Shown here piece by piece: positions 57,633 through 64,000 of a stretch of DNA of 64,000 nucleotides (position 1 is the first letter of the stretch; every line of letters starts with the position of its first letter). A model generated the notes under the pieces. The model ran no database searches. It was not told the DNA's origin and saw only the letters and a program-made list of their open reading frames with translations. The position numbers and the translations under genes were made by a program. The stretch is from Jaltomata sinuosa. Its lineage: Eukaryota > Streptophyta > Magnoliopsida > Solanales > Solanaceae. The stretch is taken from NCBI GenBank assembly GCA_003996215.1, contig QJPP01001434.1, positions 471,772 to 535,771 on the forward strand, given 5' to 3'.

Positions 57633-57888
57633 AAATACACAGGCACCAATCTAGTGGGCCCGACTACTACATGTTAACCGAGCTTATATGCCACAAGTAT
57701 GTCTCGCCTCTCTTGTGTTAGATTTTTTTAGTGCGTTGGGGACAATGCACATCTTTTTGGTGGGGTGGGGTATCTAGTCCATGTGATTTTGATTGGTGTC
57801 TTTGGTGAAGCCTAAGTAGCCAAGATAACCCGCGTCATGCCGTGATGTTAAATCAGGCGTTGTTTGGGAGGCAACCCAAGAGGGTACC
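57633..57888 (+). other. TE8 tail: G-rich tract and hairpin module M3
   Basis: GTTGGGGACAATGC and GGTGGGGTGGGG (57735-57770) resemble the end of Athila extra-ORF regions (TE1 has TTGAGGACAATGC and GGGAGGGGGTGG). Then M3 (57803-57883): GGTGAAGCCTAAGTAGCC, GCCGTGATGTTAAATCAGG, hairpin TTTGGG-AGGCAA-CCCAAG at 57863-57880. GTACC (57884-57888) is the predicted TE9 target sequence. Confidence 0.6.
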
Positions 57889-60800
57889 TGTCACGACCCA
57901 ATTTCTCAAGTCATGATGGCACCTACAATCCCCAGTAGGCGAACCAATTCCCGTAGCCCAGAACGGTTAGTAATGAGCTACTGCCTAACCAAAACGCACC
58001 AGCAAGAAGAAATAAGCGAAAGCAAAACTCGAATATAAATACATAAAGGAAACTACACCAACCCCAAGACTTGGTATCGACAGTACAGAAGCTTCTAATA
58101 GAATACAAGTGCTAGAAGTAACAAAATACAACATAAATTGCCTCCGAAAGTACAAGGAGCAACAGTACAATAGATGAGATGTAGACAAGCCCTGACCATC
58201 AGGCGCTCACCCTAGTCTCAAAGATCCAAAAGTTGCACGAGTCTCCAACGTATCAATGGTGAAAGCTCAGCTAATATCTGCACAAAAAAGTGCAGAAGTG
58301 TAGTATGAGCACCAAAACCATGGGTACTCAGTAGGTATCATAGGCCGACTGAGCGTATATAAGATATAAAAGCAGTAAGTAACAGATAGCAAGAAAGCAG
58401 TCACTGAGGCAATAAGCAAGGAACAAGGAGCTAGCACAGATCATCCATAACCAAGAGCTTCAAGTAACACATGCTAGCACAGAGATACAATTACACAGAA
58501 TCACAGGTGAAGGAAAGGAGAATGCACCTGGAGTCCTTGCACAACAATATAAGTAAGTAGAGAGAGAGTTGTGAAAATAGCGGAATATCGGTACCCTCAA
58601 GTGGAAGGAAAAGACGGAGAGCAGTCTAACATACTCAAAATGGAATCAACGAGTATAAGGAAATCATAACACCAATCCAATCATATGATAGCATAACCAG
58701 GGAATCACCTCACAAGTACAACCCTAGGATGAAATAACTAGGCCACAATAACCGAGAGATACCACTCAGCTTCCCACAAGAATAGAACCAGAGTCTCACA
58801 CTCTGCTCAGAAGGCCACACAAAAGTGCCTCAATAAGATAGGACTCCAAAGCCCTCTCAATAATCAAAAATCCCACAACCAAAGCCTCAACAGGCTAGCC
58901 ATCACTAATCTTTCAAGAACCGGGTGCCAAGACAAGCTCTAAGTAAAAACAGGAGTAAATATAGTCTACCTACAGTCCCAACGGCCGCCCATACAACCGA
59001 GGAACACAATCAAGTGAAAACAAACCCTCCGGCATCCCATACTACCGGAGCGTACACTGAACACACAACAAACAAGGGTGGAATCCAATGCATGATATGA
59101 TATATATGAAATAGAACCTCTGTATGTACCTCCTCCGGTGCCAATCAGGCCCAGCAGGCAGGTTCCATGGAAGGACTCAGCCTGTATACCTCTACTCCAC
59201 CGTATACCCTTCCCTCCGGCACACGCAGCCCGAAGCCCCAGGCCCAGAGCGGCAAGGTCCATGGAGGTCCCCGACCCCATACTAAAACTCAGTATCAAGA
59301 CATGTCATCCAGAAGCAAGTCCGGGATCAAGATAGAGACCCAGTCTCAAATATGCATGCCCAGACCCTGTCGAGGACTAAAGTAGTAGAAAATGCCTCAA
59401 AAACCCCTCCAAGGGTGCCCGAGCGTAACCGGGTCTAAAACTGTAGTAAATCAAGTCTAGTGCTCCGCCCCGCAGAGACTAGTATCAGTAATAAAATCAA
59501 GTCTGGTGCTCTGCCCCGCAGAGACTAGTACTAGTAATAAAATCAGTGTGAAAACATCCAAAAATCCCCTTTTCTATCAACAACAGTACCAAAAATAGGC
59601 CCCCAGGGCCATGCAAATTTAGGAAAACTGTCAGTAGTGGCTCACCGCCAAAACTGTAGTAAAACATGCAGGGGAAAACATTTTTCATGGATGATATGCT
59701 CGCACACAAATATAAAAGTAGCCCAATGGCTCACAACAATTCCTATCAGCCCTGCACAGGCCCAATAGCTACCCAGCAGACATAACCAGCCTAAAAGGAT
59801 AATCTCTATGTCCGGGACTCGTGGACATTCCCAAATAGCGCACCATCTATGTTCCAGAGTCAATACAAGGCCACACAGGACCACAAAGGTAATATACATT
59901 ACTACGTGAATACTACAAACAACGTATGAAATAGACGGACGAAAGGCAGACAAGGTATGGGGTACCAACCCATAACAACCCATCCAAGGATGCTAATTAA
60001 TGCAGTTATAGCCTATATACACAGAGTCTAGGTATGGGAAAACCATAACCTACCTGTCATCCGATGACTAGCTGCAGGAACGATGTCTTCCAGACTCGAA
60101 CTACTCCGGGAAGCTCCAAATCACAAAAGAATACTTTTAACTGAAGCCCCAAAGGCGTCTCTATGAAGGCTGACCAACCAAGGTAATGGATCAATTGCTA
60201 GAATCGACGAGGCTGCAAGAACGAGCCATAGCCATTTGATAAGGTGTTAATGTCACACTCACGACCAACCAAATCCAAAACATTAAATGAGGCCCAATAA
60301 CAATAATAAATGGCAGCTAAATCCAACAATAATATGTTAACCACATCTCAAAGGAGCGACAAGCTCCCAAGGCACTATTTCAAGGCGTACTTCACGTTGT
60401 CCAATCCAATCACTATCGTATGCGATCCCAAAAAGAATCGCACAATTTCCCAATCCCTCCAGCACCTTACCACAACCAGAACACCACAACAATAACCAAA
60501 CATAACAAAATAAAGGAGCTGTCCAAAGCCACAAATCCAAAATACCACTTCGGCGCTCAAAAATCCATAAAACAATACTAGAACATATAATAACGAAGGA
60601 GGGTCGTAGGGGAGAGATTTACTTCACAAACATATTCAATATCCTAAGATTAACAACCTTCCTCCTTGAAGGAACAATAAACAAATCCAAAATCAACAAG
60701 AAAGTACTACAAGATATCGGCAACAACAATTTTTCATAACTAGAAGCTTAAAATCATGATCCAACAAATAGATAAGGGTACGGGATCCATACCTCACAAA

Positions 60801-61734
60801 AATAACTCCATAGATACTGCCAAATACTCAGAAAACACCTGCTATCTCGCTGCATCAACACCCACGAAGATACGCCATGAAATCAATGGGACAAACTACA
60901 CCAAAATGACGAGCTCGCGATGTAGAGCAACTTCCGTTAAACTTCCGAATTGAAAGGATCAAAGTCCATGGATTATTTATGGACTCTCCCTCTGATTTTA
61001 TAAGAATTTTGGGTGAAAAATATGGGTTAAAACGAAGGAGAAATCAGCTTTTATAAGCTGAACCGACTTAGGACGTAGGCCCCACCTTGACGTGTCTGCT
61101 TGCGCAGTCTTACGAAAATGTGAATATCTCTACATTCTGAAGTCTTATGGATGAACAGTTTAGTGAGTTGGAAACTAGACGCGTAGACCTTCGATTTGGT
61201 ATATTGGGGGTCCACTAACTCTTTATAGATAGGGAGAAACACCCCAAGACATTTAACCCAAATTTGAAGAAAATTCCTTAAGGGAATTTACCATAACTTT
61301 TTCCGACTTTTGTTTCGCAACTTGCTTGACTTCAAAACTCATCATACGACCATTTTGCCATTACAATACCTCATAACACATCCTTATTAGTATATTAGAC
61401 ACTATTAGTCTTACCCCAAAGACACGGGTTACTTTAAACCTTCCAAACGGGCGAGGTGTTACACGAGGTATTTCTTTAACTCGAACTTTCGAGTAAGAAA
61501 TTCCTTTGACCTAGAACCTTGGTTTAATTCTTTGATATTACCAAGAATGTTGACGGAAGTCAACGATTTCCAAAGTTGAAGCTCTAAAATGAGGAACGAC
61601 CATAAAGACCAAACAAACGGCCCGGGCACCAAACTACCGGTCCCGACAAGCCATAAATGACTTGGGCCGCTACAAGTAAGCTCTAATGGTACAAGAAAGG
61701 CAAAAACGTGTAAATGGCCGGAAGGGTCATTACA
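57889..61734 (-). repeat. TE9 3' LTR, 3846 bp, mosaic
   Basis: It runs TGTCACGACCC to GGGTCATTACA on the plus strand. The bulk (57889-61350) resembles the TE4 LTR, with an extra 58600-58950 block; the outer 200 bases (61530-61734) resemble TE3 (AAGTCAACGATTTCC-AAGTT, GACCATAAAGACC). Between them 61355-61530 matches neither. AGTCTAGTGCTC-type units are duplicated at 59454-59530. Confidence 0.8.
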
Positions 61735-64000
61735 TCATCCACTACTAAAAAAACTTTCGTCCCTGAAAGTCAGGAAGGAAAAAAAATATCAGAGATTTAA
61801 GGATAGAGGATACAACGCCCGCACTACTCTCTCAGACAACCCGGGTAACCTCCACGACCGGACGGCACCCAATATAACAGAACCAAAGAAAGCAACCAAG
61901 CCTTAATTTCTTACTAGCCAAGCTAGATTTCAACCTCAGATCTGCCAACCTAAACTGAAACTCGAGAATCTTAATCAAAAAGCACCTACACAACACTGAA
62001 ACCAGAGCACCAAGGTTATCAACACACAAAACTCGAATCCTTAAAACCATACCAAGTTTACCAGAAAATCCATCAACCCAAAACTCTAACTCATGAACCC
62101 GCTATTTCGCAAAAGCCCTTTTTTTTTAACTGAATCCTTTAGCACCATAAAAAGGACTCTGCATACAAGCTGAACACTCAAACCACCCTCGAAGCATCAA
62201 CTGACACACCGGAGATCCATAGTTCCTTCTTATATTTTACCACGAATGAAGTCACCCATTGTACAAATGCGTTTTAAGCCAAGATATAGGCTACTAGCCT
62301 TTGCCATCCAAGACAACAACCCGTAGCATATCATTGAAACTAAAGTTACCAGCCTTGACTGACCACCAACCAACGAACAAACATTTTTTTCTAACATCAA
62401 ATTTGCTAACTAAACCATGCCAGGTCTGAATCAGCTGAAAGTTATTTAACCAGGGCAATCTTCCCAAAAGACCCAAACCAAAACCATGATCCTGCAAGAA
62501 GTGTGGTAAGCCTACCACGAAGTCTGTAACCATGAGCCAAGCTCCCAACTCTAGAAAACACTACTACTACTCCGAACACTCGAACACCATTTGAATGTGA
62601 AATCGCCATACGAATCTCACCTCAGAAAGAAGTCCACCATGCCACGAATATCACGTCCAAACACCCCGAAGGTAAAGGAAAAAGGTGCCTGGGGTTCAAA
62701 GTTACCATCTAGCCATAGAAAGTTTTTTTGCATATACTTTCAATTTATTCCTTTGGCTCGAATCAACCGCTCTACTAGTTCTGCAAACAACCAACCACTT
62801 CGAAGCATATATCATAATGAACTTCTCATCCATACTGTCCGAGTCTAACCAACACTAGAACCCCACATAATGAAATAACTCCGGAGGAATCAATTAAACA
62901 AGCTTTCAAATCCTGGGCAAACAAATGGCTATTATCAGTCTCTACGTATCATCAGAGCTCAAAATAGCCTCGCTAGTCTCAACCCGCACACTCTAACCAC
63001 ATAAAGCATACACCACTGCTGAAGCTCAAACTTACGCCACTGAGTCTGTCCAACCATGGTAGAAGAACCTCGTACTAACTAGAACACTGCTGAAATCTAG
63101 AATATCTCGCCTCTTGCAGAGGTTAGCCCAGGACTAGGTGTCCAAGGCCAATAGCCGCATCCACAACTGAAGTAAAAGAAGTTAAGTTGCCCGCACCCAC
63201 TGCCTTCCGGTACTAGGATGCTGCAAACAAATAGAAACTACCACAAACCATCCGATGTAACCTGCCAAGTTATGATTCTGAACACCGACTTTCAAAACTG
63301 CCAACCAAAGCCTTGGTCGAACCTGTATGCTGTTAGTGAACCCTTAAGAACCCAAGCCAACTAGGCCTGAAAATGCAAGTTGCCGACACCGCAGTTGCTA
63401 CTGAAACAAAACTAATCGATGGAAAACCCACATCAATGTGTAGACGGCTGAATCGAATCACTGACACACAATCCCAAAGCAAACCTTCATCGCCACCTCA
63501 GGCAACTACGAGGACACATAAACACATATAAAGAGTTATCTCCCTTCTATTTCAACTAAACAAAAATCCTTCCTTAGCACATACCAAACCTTACAAATCC
63601 TTTCTTAAATAAGAACCTGAAGCTATTACCTTACTACTCATAGCTACACGTCAAATTCAATAAGGCAGGAGAAGAATGGGCCAGATGCCCAACTCACCCA
63701 AAATGCTTACAAATACAACCTAACCACGAGGTTACGATCAACACTTAGTCGGAAGTGCTTAAAGTCAAGACCCAATCACGATGCCCACATCCAGAGCTCA
63801 TCGAAAGAACTACGATCAAGATTCATTCCAACTGGAGCTAGGGATACAACAAAACACCCAACGGACCAGGAAGTGGAGGAGACTATGGGAACAACCCACA
63901 TACCTACCAACCTCCTAAACTAATCAACAAAGAGGGTCGACTCTAGACACTCGGGAGACCAAACCAATCTATGCACACTAGCATAACCAATATCTCCCAA
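61735..64000 (-). pseudogene. TE9 pol 3' part, highly decayed
   Basis: Plus-strand AGGTTAGCCCAGGACTAGG near 63120 matches the RNase H-IN linker of TE3 (16755) and TE4 (25430). The integrase tail is at 61800-61870, where the conserved Trp codon reads CGG (61842-61844). No frame is open for more than about 85 codons and I cannot follow the catalytic residues. Much of 62100-62900 and 63200-64000 aligns only in patches, so those limits are uncertain. Confidence 0.55.

Larger units (their letters stand above)
46593..57888 (+). mobile_element. TE8: Athila-like LTR retrotransposon, all but 3' LTR
   Basis: 5' LTR, Asp tRNA primer site, gag, PR, RT, RNase H, IN, two hairpin modules, spliced extra ORF, a third hairpin module, then interruption by TE9 at 57889. 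The 3' LTR must lie right of the window. About two dozen stops and several frameshifts make it non-autonomous. Confidence 0.88.
57889..64000 (-). mobile_element. TE9: Tekay/Del-like element, 3' LTR and decayed pol, runs off window
   Basis: A minus-strand 3' LTR (57889-61734), then heavily decayed pol sequence recognisable by alignment to TE3 and TE4. It inserted into the TE8 tail. gag, 5' LTR and the second target copy are outside the window. Confidence 0.8.

Noticed and set aside
58966..59298. A Cys/Gly-rich protein, also seen at matching places in other LTRs (21333-21578, 33028-33258).
   Set aside because: The frames lie in LTR sequence, differ between copies in start and end, and match no family.

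Overview
The window is plant nuclear DNA made almost wholly of nested LTR retrotransposons. I see no intact host gene, no tRNA, rRNA or CRISPR, and nothing bacterial. The pol proteins are plant Ty3/gypsy types: Tekay/Del-like chromoviruses (initiator-Met tRNA primer sites, CCHC gag, chromodomain tail) and Athila-like elements (Asp tRNA primer site, long LTRs beginning TGAT, an extra ORF after pol). The extra ORF resembles the 'putative plant transposon protein' family that I associate with Solanaceae, so a solanaceous genome is my best but unproven guess. Every coding region carries stops or frameshifts.

I number the elements TE1 to TE9. Left stack: TE5 (Athila-like, minus, 35604-37640) was hit by TE3 (Tekay-like, minus, 15289-20338 plus 32195-35603). 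TE3 was hit twice: by TE4 (Tekay-like, minus, 20339-32194, complete, two LTRs and target duplication GTTCT) inside its primer-binding site, and by TE1 (Athila-like, plus, 1-4404 plus 13637-15288) just past its integrase. TE1 was hit by TE2 (Tekay-like, minus, 4405-13636), whose right end is deleted.

Core: about 1.9 kb (37641-39516) holds two fragments of LINE (non-LTR) coding sequence and AT-rich unassigned DNA. Right stack: TE6 (Tekay-like, minus, 39517-43366) interrupted the LINE endonuclease fragment; TE7 (TE2 family, plus, 43367-46592) sits in the TE6 integrase; TE8 (Athila-like, plus, 46593-57888) sits in the TE7 leader; TE9 (Tekay-like, minus, 57889 to the window end) sits in the TE8 3' tail. 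The missing halves of TE1, TE3 and TE5 should lie left of the window, those of TE6 to TE9 right of it.

The most interesting signals are non-coding. (1) A short hairpin with loop AGGCAA and compensatory stem changes follows pol in two Athila-like elements and recurs after the extra ORF. (2) The extra ORF has its own TATA-like/TC-rich leader and an ATG placed directly on a GTAAGTTC splice donor in two different families. (3) Most LTRs carry a cluster of family-specific, GC-rich, partly palindromic words just upstream of the TATA box, and in TE1 and TE8 the same words recur around the extra-ORF leader and in its intron. Coordinates were read by eye; LTR ends are good to a few bases, while domain limits are approximate.
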